The notes beneath the pieces are model-generated. The model worked only from the letters and a program-made list of their open reading frames with translations, had not been told where the DNA came from and ran no database searches. A DNA stretch of 64,000 nt, taken from Atherinomorus stipes (taxonomy: Eukaryota; Chordata; Actinopteri; Atheriniformes; Atherinidae). Both the position numbers and the translations under genes were made by a program. Positions 11,873 through 22,490 of this stretch are shown here, piece after piece (position 1 is the stretch's first letter; each line of letters begins with the position of its first letter). Location of the stretch: NCBI GenBank assembly GCA_023101725.1, contig JALJCO010013385.1:34648-98647 (forward strand), written 5' to 3'.

Positions 11873-12545
11873 GGACACTTTTATTTTTTTCTTTTCTTAA
11901 CTTGTCCTGTCCAGGATCACAGCAGCAGAATGGAAATCTGGCTGCTTTATTGTGTTGAACAGTTTTGCTTTACCAAGCGGAGCTTTATGAACATAAGGCT
12001 CCACTTAATATCCTGTTTATTCATTTTATTTCTTTATTTAAACATTTGTCTATAACAGCATTCCATTTCATACTGCTGGGCCTGACAAGGGAGAAATGAA
12101 AGTTAACAGAGGTAATGATAGAAAGTGAAACAGAGAGAAAGGAGTAAGGAAGAGGAAGAGAGAGAGGAGAGAAAACATGAATCCACTTACACAGTTCACT
12201 GGTACATCTGTACAGAAATCCCTAAACAACATTCCAAGGTCTCTGTTGGAAAACAAAACTAGCAATCCCCTACAGGAGGACCTGCAGGTGGCTTAAATAT
12301 CCTCAGATCATACAAACACACGCAGAACACACGCAGAGAAGAGGAGAACCTAGTCAGCGCAATGGGAAGTAGAGAAGAGGTGCAACCTAGTCAGCGCAAT
12401 GGGAAGCAGAGAAGAGGTACAACCTAGTCATCGCAATGGGAAGCAGAGAAGAGGTAAAACCTAGTCATCGCAATGGGAAGCAGAGAAGAGGTACAACCTA
12501 GTCAGCGCAATGGGAAGCAGAGAAGAGGTAAAGGGAGGACACTTT
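11873..12545 (-). mobile_element. Non-coding poly(A) retroposon, copy A (5'-truncated), with 9-bp target duplication
   Basis: On the minus strand this is the 3' part of the family described at 56668-59122. It holds part of the 37-bp tandem array, the CCTGCAGGTCCTCCTGTAGGGG block, the CTGTACAGATGTACCAGTGAAC block and the common 3' end GGACAGGACAAGTTAAG. An A-rich tail follows (T-rich at 11882-11899 on the plus strand). GGACACTTT flanks it at 11873-11881 and 12537-12545. Truncation falls inside the tandem array. No ORF is present. Confidence 0.8.
12338..12530 (-). repeat. 37-bp minisatellite within retroposon copy A
   Basis: About five units contain the CCTAGTCA[G/T]CGCAATGGGAAG core and AGAGAAGAGG. 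The same unit, in the opposite orientation, forms the six-unit array at 58084-58305. Both arrays mix the same G/T variant. Confidence 0.9.
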
Positions 12546-12573
12546 AGTGGACGGACCGTCCACTAAAGTGTCC
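12537..12573. repeat. Palindrome at the retroposon target site
   Basis: GGACACTTTAGTGGACGG (12537-12554), a single A, then its exact complement (12556-12573). With the sequence on the other side of the insertion (from 11868), the pre-insertion site would have been a longer, about 49-bp, near-perfect palindrome. The retroposon landed inside one arm. Confidence 0.85.
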
Positions 12574-13865
12574 GGGTGGACATCAACGAAACGTAAACAA
12601 AAGGCGTTAGTAGGGCAGCTTTCAAACGGGGGGCTGTTCCGTTACATGATACTTATGACCGTGATGATGGAAAGCTGGTAAGCAGCTTTATAATAGCTTT
12701 AAATAAAAAGAAATGGAAAACCTCAGTTTTGTATCAGATGATCTGGGGCATAAATTTTTCTCCGTTGGAACGATTGTGTCACACATGGCCCCTAACAACG
12801 TCCCCCCTCATGTGCGAACGCACACTGAAGGTGAAGGGTAGTTCTGATAACTGAACTCGGGAGGCGTAGTCACAGGAACTGATCTCAGAACCTCTCTGTC
12901 CGAATGCGCCTATTTAGAGAAACTGGGTCAGGTGTGTGCTCTGATTGGAGCAAATGAACTACGTAGAATGATAAGCTGCTGTCTGATTCAACCGTTTCTG
13001 AACAAAGAGACAAAGCTGACAGACCATAAACAGGAACTCTGATTCTCATTCTGGACATTCACATGACCTCATCAGAGCACATCAGATCAGATTAGACCCC
13101 CAAAACCCCAGAAAAGGAAAATTTATGTCATGGCACCTTTAAATTATGTTTTTTTAAAGGGTAAAATCTAAATAAAATCATACAGATTTGACGTTACAGC
13201 AAGTGGCTTTAAGAGCAGTTTGGAAAAAGAAGGATGAGTTCATGTAACACATGAACAATTTCCACAACAATTCAAAGTGTGTTAAACCTGTGATGTAAAA
13301 TGAAAACAACAGAGAGAACGTTAAAGGATGCAATGGAGTATTGGAACGACAGTAATGAATTTTTACAGACTGATAATAAAGTTGTAATGTTACGAGAATA
13401 AAGTAATTTTATGTGAATTAAGTGCTAATTGTATTTGTATGTGGACAATGGAAACGTGAGAGTGCTACACAGGTAAGCTAATGTCATGCGTGTTTACACG
13501 ACAGCGTACTAAAGTCATTTTAAACTTAGAAGAGTAAAGCTGATAAAAATGAGGGTGGTGGAGCATCATCATCAGTTTCAGGACTTTGAAAAGAATCTGC
13601 AGGAAAATGAATCTATTCTGCAGAAAGAAGGAAACGGCTGCTGTGGAGGAACCGGCTGGAACCGGTCAGCTGCTGGGTTATCCATGGATGCATCAGCGGC
13701 GGTTCAGACCGGTTTTTCTGCTCCTTCTTTAACTCAAACCTAGTCTTCTTACTCGTACAAATTTCTTCATTCTCATAGAATTACTTTAATCTCATAAATG
13801 TACAACTTTTCTTAATGTGGCCCGAAAACTTGTAAAAGCAGTTTGAAAGAGGCCGTGCAGATCTG
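12574..13865. other. Gene-free stretch
   Basis: No gene was recognised. Short frames occur but show no motif or coding signature. Confidence 0.4.
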
Positions 13866-14225
13866 GGGCCTCATGCACGAAGGGTTCGTACACACAAAAG
13901 CGTGGCGTACGATCATCGTCTCGAAACAGTTGAGCGTGTATCAAGAGTGAAATGAGCGTGGAAATGTGCGGTGCTTCATGTCAACTTCACGGCTGCGTAC
14001 GAACGTTTCTACAGCAGTGGGGTCTTTGTGGGGCCGTGAGGGCGTCTGAAAAATGTTTCATAAATATGAAATTACCTTGAGAAAAGTCGAAGCCTCCCAT
14101 GTGTACTCCCACCACCTCTGAAAGAAAAGCTGTGTCAACCGTGGCGACTTTCTGGTCCAACGGTCCTCTGACTCTGCGCTTCTGTTGGTGTGTAATTCTG
14201 GTGGATCGTGTCAAAAAACACATTT
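13866..14225. mobile_element. Harbinger-like fragment (low confidence)
   Basis: It begins GGGGCCTCATGCACGAAGG followed by repeated CGTAC/TACG motifs, which resembles termini of teleost PIF/Harbinger elements. A minus-strand frame at 13987-14223 has no recognised domain. No right terminus or 3-bp duplication was found. Confidence 0.35.
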
Positions 14226-14360
14226 TTGTGAGTTTCTACTTAAACAAGCAGCCTAGAGTTGGTTCTCAGTGAAATTCTTTATTTTTCTTCTCTGTCATGT
14301 TCATATTTTGTCTTTCTGATTCTGCAGAGAGGAGAATCCCCGATGCAGATCTCATTTAAA

Positions 14361-15110
14361 CACACACTCAGAAACATGGAGGTACGACACAGGAATATTT
14401 CTGTACCTGCAGGTACATTTGTTACAAATATTCTCTCAAAAGTAAAATATTGGTCTTTATGAGGCCAGAAGTACCTATATACTATGAAAAAGGGTCCAAA
14501 GTAATATAAAGTACACATTTGTACCATTTCAACCCTAAGGCCCCATTTCACAGGGGTGGGGGGTGGGGGATAGGCCATTTTTTCAAAAAAAAAGGGGGGG
14601 GGACCCTATATCCCCCCTTTTTTTGCGGGGGGTATAAAAGGGGATAAACAGGGATTAAAACCCAAAAAAAGGGTCTCTTTTGGGGGTGCGTCGTGGGGGG
14701 GGGAACGGGGGTAAGGGTACCTGCAGCATTGAAAAATGTGTGTAGTTGTACAATAACTATGAATAGTAGTACTTCTAAACAGTAGCATAATTATAGTTAT
14801 TATATTATGATTTTCATAATAATCATAGTAATAATTATATGTATAATTATATATGTGTTTGGCCTAATATTTCTATAATAATTATTCATTTCTTATTAGC
14901 ATCTTTGATTGTTGTCATAATCTCTATTTTATTGACTTTTATTCATCATCTTTAATTGGTTTAATTGTACTTTTTTAACTCATACAGCTTGATAAGGTAC
15001 AAAAATGGACCATGAAGGTACAGAAATGTCTTTCAGAAAGGACCCCCCCCAGCAACAAGCTTTGGACCCTTTTAAGTACAAACTGGTACCTGTATTTCTG
15101 AGTGTGTATT
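14361..15110. mobile_element. Non-autonomous element, copy 2 (family of 8467-8960), inserted in a Rex1 fragment
   Basis: The termini are inverted: ACACACTCAGAAACATGGAG on the left; on the right the complement reads ACACACTCAGAAATACAGG. The inner sequence matches 8467-8960 except for an extra 175-base block at 14541-14715. On its right side the element interrupts a minus-strand Rex1 endonuclease frame. The superfamily is not determined; target duplications are unclear. Confidence 0.7.
14541..14715. other. Homopolymer-rich extra block inside repeat copy 2
   Basis: This block of long G, C, A and T runs is absent from the otherwise collinear copy at 8467-8960. It is bounded by similar TAAGG sequences. 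It has no ORF and looks unlike any neighbouring sequence. Either it is a low-complexity insertion or an assembly or base-calling artefact. Confidence 0.6.
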
Positions 15111-15113
15111 ATA

Positions 15114-15700
15114 TAAACCGCTACCAGAATAACACAGGCAAACTCTCTGGGTAAATAATATGGACGGAAACTCACAGCTAACAGTTCAATGTCTCTTGTG
15201 CAGATCTTCTCCTTGACAGTGACGTGTCCTGGATGGCACCAACGCTGACTGACCAGCACTGCAATTCCGCCTCCCTTCCGCTTCCCGCTGAGCTGTTTAT
15301 TTCGGTCTGCACGGACCGTCTTGAAGCCGTGTACAGACGCATTACAGTCCGGGATGTGTTCATGCAGCCATGTCTCGGTGAAACACATGATACTGCATTC
15401 TCTGTACTCTTTTTTGAGACCTTGTTAGCACTTCGAGCTCGTCCATCTTGTTAGCTAGCGATCTCATGTTACCCATCACAACAGTTGGAAGAAACGGTTT
15501 AAATCTCCACCGTTTTTCTCTCTGCCTTACCCCTGCCCTGCATCCTCTTCTCTTTCTCTTTAACTCCACTGGGATTTGACGTGTTATTTTGCTGAAAATC
15601 TTGATTTGGGAGAGTTTTAACAGTTGATCCCAGTGGTAAACAATTTTTCCGTTCCCATGGATACACATCATAACAAGCAGTGAAAAAAGCCAAATATATG
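15114..15700 (-). mobile_element. Rex1-like LINE, 5' endonuclease fragment
   Basis: Minus-strand frames encode the start of an AP-type endonuclease domain: a NMRSLANKMDEL block, then CFTETWLHEHIPD after a frameshift, then GGGIAVLV and DIELLAVSFRPYYLPREF. These match the first half of Rex1/CR1-group endonucleases. The frame is cut off at about 15114 by the element at 14361-15110. No reverse transcriptase follows. Upstream sequence to about 15950 may be the element's 5' region. Confidence 0.7.
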
Positions 15701-15949
15701 AGGAAAAATCTCCTGAATTGTACAGCCTTCAAACCAGCATAAAAAATCCTCCAAGAAAAACCTGATCTGACGAATAATGTCAATAAAAAAGATTTGAAAA
15801 AAACACAAAAGAGAGAGCTGTTACAAACTGCAGCTACGTAGCAGCACAATCCAGAACTTTTTCTTTTCTTTGATGATGATGAGTTAATAAGTTGTGGGAT
15901 GTGAGGATGATGGAGGGAGGGAGAACTGGTTTTGTTGGTTGATGGCAAA

Positions 15950-17521
15950 CTCATAAAGCATTTGCATCATATGGAGTGCTTGAACGGCAGTTTTTGAACC
16001 CCCGCTGGTTATTATCTGCCCCCCCCGATTAGATCTGTGCCACCGACTCTGACTTCTCCCTCTCGTCTGCGGGCTGAAGATGACAAAGCGCTGAGAAGAA
16101 TATTGTGTTTCAGGGGAAAAACAATCAAATGGAAAGTGAAACGTGTCTCGGTGTGACTGAGGACTCGTGACCAGGTTTGGTTTCTCAAAAAGAAAAATGT
16201 TGAAGTAAATAATGAATAAACTTTCAAATGGGATTTTCCTTCATAAAAGCTTTGAGATGACTTTGTTGTGTGTGGATGCTGCAGATCATGTTTACTGAAG
16301 GTTAAGTTTAATCATGATCTCTGAGTTATATCTTATTTAATCTCACAAACGTCCTGATTTAATAAATAAAACACTTCAGTTGTGTCAGGTACTGATCTGC
16401 AGCAACGGCCTCATTTTACCTGCACAGAAATATCAGATATCAAATATAAACATGAAATATGTAAATGAATCATCTCAGCATGTGAGGACTTGTTTTAAAT
16501 TTTATCTTTTCTCTTTGTTTTTGTCATCATGACCATTTAAAGTTATAAACACCACTACAGGTGTGGCCCTCGGCCTTTGCATGCAGGAGAAGAAATCTAC
16601 CTGATAATGCTTTTATATCATGACCTCGTCTCCTTGTGGATACAAGTCAGGACACAGCAGCGAAAACATGTCAGCAAACAAAGAGGTGCACTTCTGCACA
16701 CCAACGTCTGGTTCACTGGGTTATTAACAACTGATGGCTAATTTTCCAAATAAAAACGTTACATTTTATCTCAGATTGTGCGAATTTCCGGGTTTTATCT
16801 TTAGCTTTGTTGATTTATGGCTGTTGTCAAAATTATTCATCTCCTCCTATAAAAGAAAAGGCTAAATAACTTTTCAAATAAGAAACAAAGTGGTTCCAGA
16901 CACATTAGAGCACCTTGCTCATGAACATGGACCAACAAACCTGTCAGCAGGTGCAGACGTCTGATTGGACGTTACAGAAAACACCTGATTACAGTGATAA
17001 GGGTAAATGATAGGGAGCATTTGTCATTGAGTGTCCTCACAAAGATAGAAGAACATGACTGTGTGTGTTGTGGAGTCACGTGATTTCAGAGAAAGAGGTT
17101 CTTCTGTGAAGCAGCCGTCAGTGAATCAGGAAGGAACGTGTTTGTCTTCGTTTACTTTCGGTTTTTCTGCAGAGCCGCTCCTCCGTCCTGAACTCAGCTC
17201 GTCTTCTAGTTTAGTAAAAGAAAGTTCTTACGTCTCGTTGCAGATGGAACCAAGACGCTAATCAATACTCTTGTTAATAATATTTATAACAATTTAGTCA
17301 GATGAATTTCTGTCAAGCAGTGAAACAGTCAGTCAGGGAGCAGTCACAGAAACGCGGAATAAATGAATCCCAGCAAAGAGACGATGATGAGATAAAACAT
17401 GAAGAGAAAGTTCAGATAATTCAGAAAACAGGAACTGTGGTGGATTTCTTAATCCTTATAGACTACAATATTAACTGTCACTGTCACTTATAAGTCAGAG
17501 TAAGAGATGGGCAGAAGCAGG
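15950..17521. other. Gene-free stretch
   Basis: No gene or bounded element was recognised. The sequence is AT-rich, with short frames only. Confidence 0.4.
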
Positions 17522-17829
17522 TGTTGTGTACCAGAGTCAGAAGGGCTTAAGATAATATTATTATAGTCATGACATTTAATCTGATACGGCCCCGATGTGT
17601 CTATGGTTAATCTAGCACCATAGATGGTTTTGATCTTAATAAAGGCCTCTATTGGGAGGGGCGATACTATAAAGATTGACGTCCAACGTAAGAAGGGGTC
17701 TTCTACCTCTGTCTAGGATGAACTCTGTCACTCTGTATTGATAATAAATCCTGAGGTGTTGACCTTCTATCACCAGACCCGACTAAGCCTTTCTCGTCCT
17801 TTTCTTGGGAAAACATTTTATCCACAACA
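17522..17829 (+). mobile_element. Candidate solo LTR (low confidence)
   Basis: The segment begins TGTTGTGT and ends ACAACA. It holds a TATA-like ACTATAAAG (about 17667) and an AATAAA (about 17745), in LTR order. TGGCGAG shortly after the end could be a primer-binding remnant. No second LTR, target duplication or coding sequence was found. Confidence 0.3.
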
Positions 17830-18565
17830 GAACCTGGCGAGATAAAACCAGACCTGCTTCCAGTGGCTTGTTTTGGGAAGCTTGACGAAAATTCAGTTTG
17901 GGTGCTGAAAATATGGAGTAGACTCCAAAAGTTCAGTGTTTCTCCTAAACCGTTGTTGGCGGGGTGGAGAAGAACCTGCAGGAAGTGACCACCTCCATCA
18001 TGCTAAAAGCAACAACTGCGTTTAATTTGACTGTTAAACGAACAGTGAACGTGTCTATGAACAAAAGTGTGATGCAGGGAAAAGAGCTTGGGAACCGCTG
18101 GCCTTTTCATCAGATTTGATTTAAGGGGGCGCAGTGTTTGTTTGGGGGGGGGGGCAGTGCCCCCTCTTGCCCCTGCCTGCCTTGTCCTCGCGCTCCTCTC
18201 TGGAGACAGTAGAGGGGAACTAACTATAGAAGTTAAATGCTGAGGAGGCGTCATTGCACGCAGACTGCTGATGAGAGCGTGGATGTGCCGGCAAACCTAC
18301 AAAGTCTTGTTGCCTCGGTAACCGTTTGCTTTTCATTTAACCAAACAGACTAGAAGGTTTCTCTGTGCAGCTGTTCAGTACGTAAAACTGGCAGCTACCA
18401 ACCAAAACCATAATAAAAAGGCACATAGAGTCTGGTGCTTCACGCATCACAGCACGGTTCTGGGTTTGATCGCTTAGCAGAGAGCGTGTGTATGGGGGGG
18501 GGGGGGGACTGATGGAGGCTGCACGGCTACAAACCCGCAGCTCAGTCCAGCATCAGGAGCCCGCC
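17830..18565. other. Gene-free stretch
   Basis: No gene was recognised. G-runs occur at about 18144-18156 and 18495-18508. Confidence 0.4.
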
Positions 18566-20212
18566 GGAGCTGACCCCCAGCTGAAGGAGCTGACCCCCAG
18601 CTGAAGGAGCTGACCCCCAGCTGCAGGAGCCGACCCCCAGCTGAAGGAGCTGACCCCCAGCTGAAGGAGCTGACCCCCGGATGCAGGAGCGGACCCCCGG
18701 CTGCAGGAGCTGACCCCCGGCTGCAGGAGCAGACCCCCTGCTACAGGAGCTGACCCCCGGCTGCAGGGGCTGATCCCCGGCTGCAGGGGCTGATCCCGGC
18801 TGCAGGAGCTGACCCCCGGCTGCAGGAGCTGACCCCCGGCTGCAGGGGCTGATCCCGGCTGCAGGAGCTGACCCCCGGCTGCAGGAGCCGACCCCTGGCT
18901 GCAGGAGCTGACCCCCGGATGCAGGAGCTGACCCCCGGCTGCAGGAGCTGATCCCCGGCTGCAGGAGCCGACCCCCGGCTGCAGGGGCTGATCCTGGCTG
19001 CAGGAGCTGATCCCCCGGATGCAGGAGCGGACCCCCCGGCTGCAGGAGCTGACCCCTGGCTGCAGGAGCTGACCCCCGGATGCAGGAGCCGACCCCCAGC
19101 TGCAGGAGCTGACCCCCGGCTGCAGGAGCCGACCCCCAGCTGCAGGAGCTGACCCCCGGATGCAGGAGCCGACCCCCAGCTGCAGGAGCCGACCCCCGGC
19201 TGCAGGAGCCGACCCCCAGCTGCAGGAGCCGACCCCCGGCTGCAGGAGCTGACCTCCGGCTGCAGGAGCTGACCCCCGGCTGCAGGAGCTGATCCCCGGC
19301 TGCAGGAGCTGACCCCCGTCTGCAGGAGCTGACCCCCGGCTGCAGGGGCTGACCCCCGGCTGCAGGAGCTGACCCCCGGCTGCAGGAGCTGACCCCCGGA
19401 TGCAGGAGCTGATCCCGGCTGCAGGAGCTGATCCCCGGCTGCAGGAGCTGACCCCCAGCTGCAGGAGCCGACCCCCGGCTGCAGGAGCCGACCCCCGGCT
19501 GCAGGAGCCGACCCCCGGCTGTAGGAGCTGACCCCCGGCTGCAGGAGCTGACCCCCGGATGCAGGAGCTGATCCCGGCTGCAGGAGCTGATCCCGGCTGC
19601 AGGAGCTGACCCCCAGCTGCAGGAGCCGACCCCCGGCTGCAGGAGCCGACCCCCGGCTGCAGGAGCCGACCCCCGGCTGTAGGAGCCGACCCCCGGCTGC
19701 AGGAGCCGACCCCCGGCTGCAGGAGCTGACCCTGGCTGCAGGGGCTGACCCCCGGCTGCAGGAGCCGATCCCGGCTGCAGGGGCTGACCCCCGGCTGCAG
19801 GAGCTGATCCCCGGCTGCAGGAGCCGATCCCCGGCTGCAGGAGCTGATCCCCGGCTGCAGGAGCTGATCCCGGCTGCAGGAGCTGATCCCCGGCTGCAGG
19901 AGCTGATCCCCGGCTGCAGGAGCTGACCCCCGGCTGCAGGAGCTGACCCCCGGCTGCAGGAGCTGATCCCGGCTGCAGGAGCTGATCCCGGCTGCAGGAG
20001 CTGATCCCGGCTGCAGGAGCTGATCCCCGGCTGCAGGAGCTGACCCCCGGCTGCAGGAGCTGATCCCCGGCTGCAGGAGCTGATCCCGGCTGCAGGAGCT
20101 GACCCCCGGCTGCAGGAGCTGATCCCGGCTGCAGGAGCTGATCCCGGCTGAAAGAGCTGACCCCCGGCTGCAGGAGCTGATCCCAGGCTGCAGGAGCTGA
20201 TCCCCGGCTGCA
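18566..20212. repeat. Large GC-rich minisatellite, about 20-bp unit, roughly 80 copies
   Basis: The unit is GGCTGCAGGAGCTGACCCCC with frequent 19- and 21-bp length variants and a few substitutions (TGACC/TGATCC, GAGCT/GAGCC, GCAGG/GAAGG). The left part has more AGCTGAAGG units, and the right part more TGATCCCGG units, so divergence is structured along the array. Two long minus-strand frames run through it only because the unit lacks stop codons there. It is not a gene. Confidence 0.95.
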
Positions 20213-20739
20213 GATCCACCACCTCCTTTCTGCGCAGATTATCAGCAACATGAACATGGAAATTTTCCTCATACGGTGAAATTCTTTGAATCAGTTTCCA
20301 GTCTTTCCGGAAAAACTATGGAGGAAGGTTGTGAGATGACAGAATGCGCGATGAGGTCAGAGACGCTGAAAAACCAGCAGCGCGGCCAAATGTGGGGATT
20401 TTATTTGATTGTTATTAATCAATATACATTTTTTAATCAAAAGCTGCTGATTTGACTTTAGCAGTTTAAATAATCTAGATTTTAGAGATGATTTTCATCT
20501 TGATGCTCAGCCAACATCCCATCGTAGGACAGGCTGAGAGCAGCCGTGGAGGAACAATGGAGGAGATATTTAAGCGTTCTTATCAAATCCCCACGTAGAG
20601 ATTTACACTCTGATTAGATCGTGGAACACGCTGATTTCTCTGTCACCTCTGCGTCTGTGGGTGGTGCGGTGTGGAAATGAAGGGGGGCGGGACCTCATGT
20701 AGGCGGGACCCCCCGCCAATAACATGGTAGGGGAAACAC
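20213..20739. other. Gene-free stretch
   Basis: No gene or bounded element was recognised. Confidence 0.4.
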
Positions 20740-20885
20740 TGAAGTTACCTCAGCTTCAATAAACCTGCACTGTCATCTCCCACCGTCCACTCTTCAGTCG
20801 TGATGTGTGATGTTCAGAAGAGCTCGGAGAGCCGATTCTTTGCAGTGAATCAGAAGAGCTGACTCCCATTGAAGGAGAGCCAGCT

Positions 20886-20990
20886 CCCTGTTTTTTGTAG
20901 AAGAACTTTGCTAGATCACCATTCTGCTTGCTAAAATGATGCTGGACAGGACAAGTTAAGAAAAGAAAAGAAAATGTAAATAAACAACTA
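20886..20990 (+). mobile_element. Non-coding poly(A) retroposon, copy B (short 3' end only)
   Basis: CCATTCTGCTTGC, GATGCTGGACAGGACAAGTT and an A-rich tail (AGAAAAGAAAAGAAAA) match the 3' end of the family described at 56668-59122. It is severely 5'-truncated. A different repeat rich in GAGAGCCGATTC and AATCAGAAGAGC lies directly upstream (about 20810-20885). Confidence 0.7.
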
Positions 20991-21481
20991 AGCAAATTAT
21001 GAGATATTTTGTTTTCCCTTAATTTTTTCAGGCCTCCTCTGAAGGCGTAGATACGGTGGCCCTGACGGTTCCCCACTGCTTAGATTCTTGGACTGATATG
21101 ACCACACATATTCTAAAAATAACCAATAACAGTCTACATAAAAGACGGGCAGTGGCATGACCAGGCGCCATCTTGCATCTGCTAGACAGTGTTGTGTTCA
21201 ATGTTGTTAACGTGTCTGATCTGTTTTCAGTCAGAAGAGTCAGACATGTCTGACACGTCTTTGCTGTTAATGCTGTTTCGTTCTTTTCAGACCTTTCCAG
21301 ACTCGTTCCATGCTCAGTTCCGGTGGAAAGACATGATGCACAGATAAGCGTTCACCTGATGCCTCCTGCCCGGCTTCCTTTGATTTCTTGATAAATACTG
21401 GAATGTAGATAAGCTGTAAATGAGCCAAATGTTTGATAAAATTTTATGACCAGCAAAAATATTTAAAAAAGCACACTGTAC
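20991..21481. other. Gene-free stretch
   Basis: Nothing recognisable was seen. Confidence 0.35.
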
Positions 21482-21971
21482 CAAGGTTATAATAGTTTTG
21501 ACTTTTTGTTTTTCAATTCAGTTGTTTTTAGTTTATTTTCTGAGCAGATTTGCTCATTTTTATTAGTTTCTATCTTTGGAAAATGTTCAGTTTTAGTTTA
21601 GTTTTTATTAGTTTCGATGTTAGTTTTAGTTTTTGGGGTTTTCTTTTCAGTAAATTATAGGTGTTTGTCTGGTGTGACATTTAAAATCATCAGATAGTCA
21701 CTTGGAGTAAAACTAGTAGAGCAAAGTCAAAAGAGTAAATAGAAATAGATTTAAAATCAGCCCAAAAGGCTGATGGATTATATTAATTTAGAAAGACTAA
21801 AACTAAGGATGTTTCTTCAATAATTTTAGTTAGTTTTGTAAAGACACAATACAGCTTCAGTTAGTTATTGTTTTGCTAAAAACTGTCGTTTTTATTTTTA
21901 TTTTTATTTCACTGAAATGTTTTTTCAATTTTACTTTTCGTTTTTTGTTAGTTTTAGTTATGATAATCTTG
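21482..21971. mobile_element. hAT-type MITE with 8-bp target duplication
   Basis: The left end is CAAGGTTATAATAG; the right end, complemented, is CAAGATTATCATAAC. The flanks are CACTGTAC (21474-21481) and CACTGCAC (21972-21979), an 8-bp duplication with one mismatch. The interior is T-rich and non-coding. A diverged relative lies at about 10050-10540. Confidence 0.8.
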
Positions 21972-22214
21972 CACTGCACCATTAATATGAAAACCTCACA
22001 TATAAAACCGTTAGCGTTCAGAGTCCTGAAAAACCAAAGGACTTCGTTAGTTTATTACGTATCCCCACTAGTCTTCACCAGGGAGGACTATTCTTCCTGG
22101 GGTCCAGAGGACTTCCACCCTGATGTTCTGACATCAGTGATACCTCTAGATAATTTTACATCATGTGACCACACATGGACAAAACTGATCCCTATTGTGA
22201 CAGTGTGGTCCTGT

Positions 22215-22490
22215 CACTATGCCTCCGACTGATGATGCGCCCTGGCTACTTGGCCACAGGGATGTCCCTTTGGCTGAATGGTCAGCGCGCATGACTGGAG
22301 GGCCCGGGCAGGATTCGATCCCCAGACTCCCGGGTGAAAGTCATACGATCACACTGTCACACTATCAACGTGCACTGGCCCACATTATAACCAAACATCT
22401 AGACAACAGAAACTTATATGCAAGCAGGGACGGACTGGGACAAAACATCAGATCTGGACTTTGGCTCGGCCAGGCCCACAACAACTGATG
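22215..22490 (+). repeat. Candidate tRNA-derived SINE-like repeat, copy 1
   Basis: TTTGGCTGAATGGTCAGCG resembles an A box and GGATTCGATCCC a B box, spaced as in a tRNA. The acceptor stem does not pair, so it is not a functional tRNA. The upstream CTGATGATGCGCCC and the TTTGGCTGAATGG block recur at about 51720-51770. A CGGACTGGGACAAAAC-type teleost repeat tail follows. Confidence 0.4.

Noticed and set aside
12338..12530. CRISPR-like array
   Set aside because: Repeats are contiguous with no spacers, and the genome is eukaryotic; it is a minisatellite.
14606..14788. 60-codon minus frame
   Set aside because: It lies in the homopolymer-rich block and has no coding signature.
17522..17829. Complete endogenous retrovirus
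   Set aside because: Only an LTR-like stretch is visible; no gag, pol or env sequence adjoins it.
18542..20272. Two overlapping long minus-strand frames (576 and 493 codons) of Gln/Leu/Ser/Ala/Gly repeats
   Set aside because: They lie wholly in the 20-bp minisatellite and are open in two frames because the unit has no stop codon. Low complexity and no flanking gene structure.
22250..22330. tRNA gene
   Set aside because: A- and B-box-like sequences exist, but the acceptor stem does not pair and the sequence recurs as a repeat.
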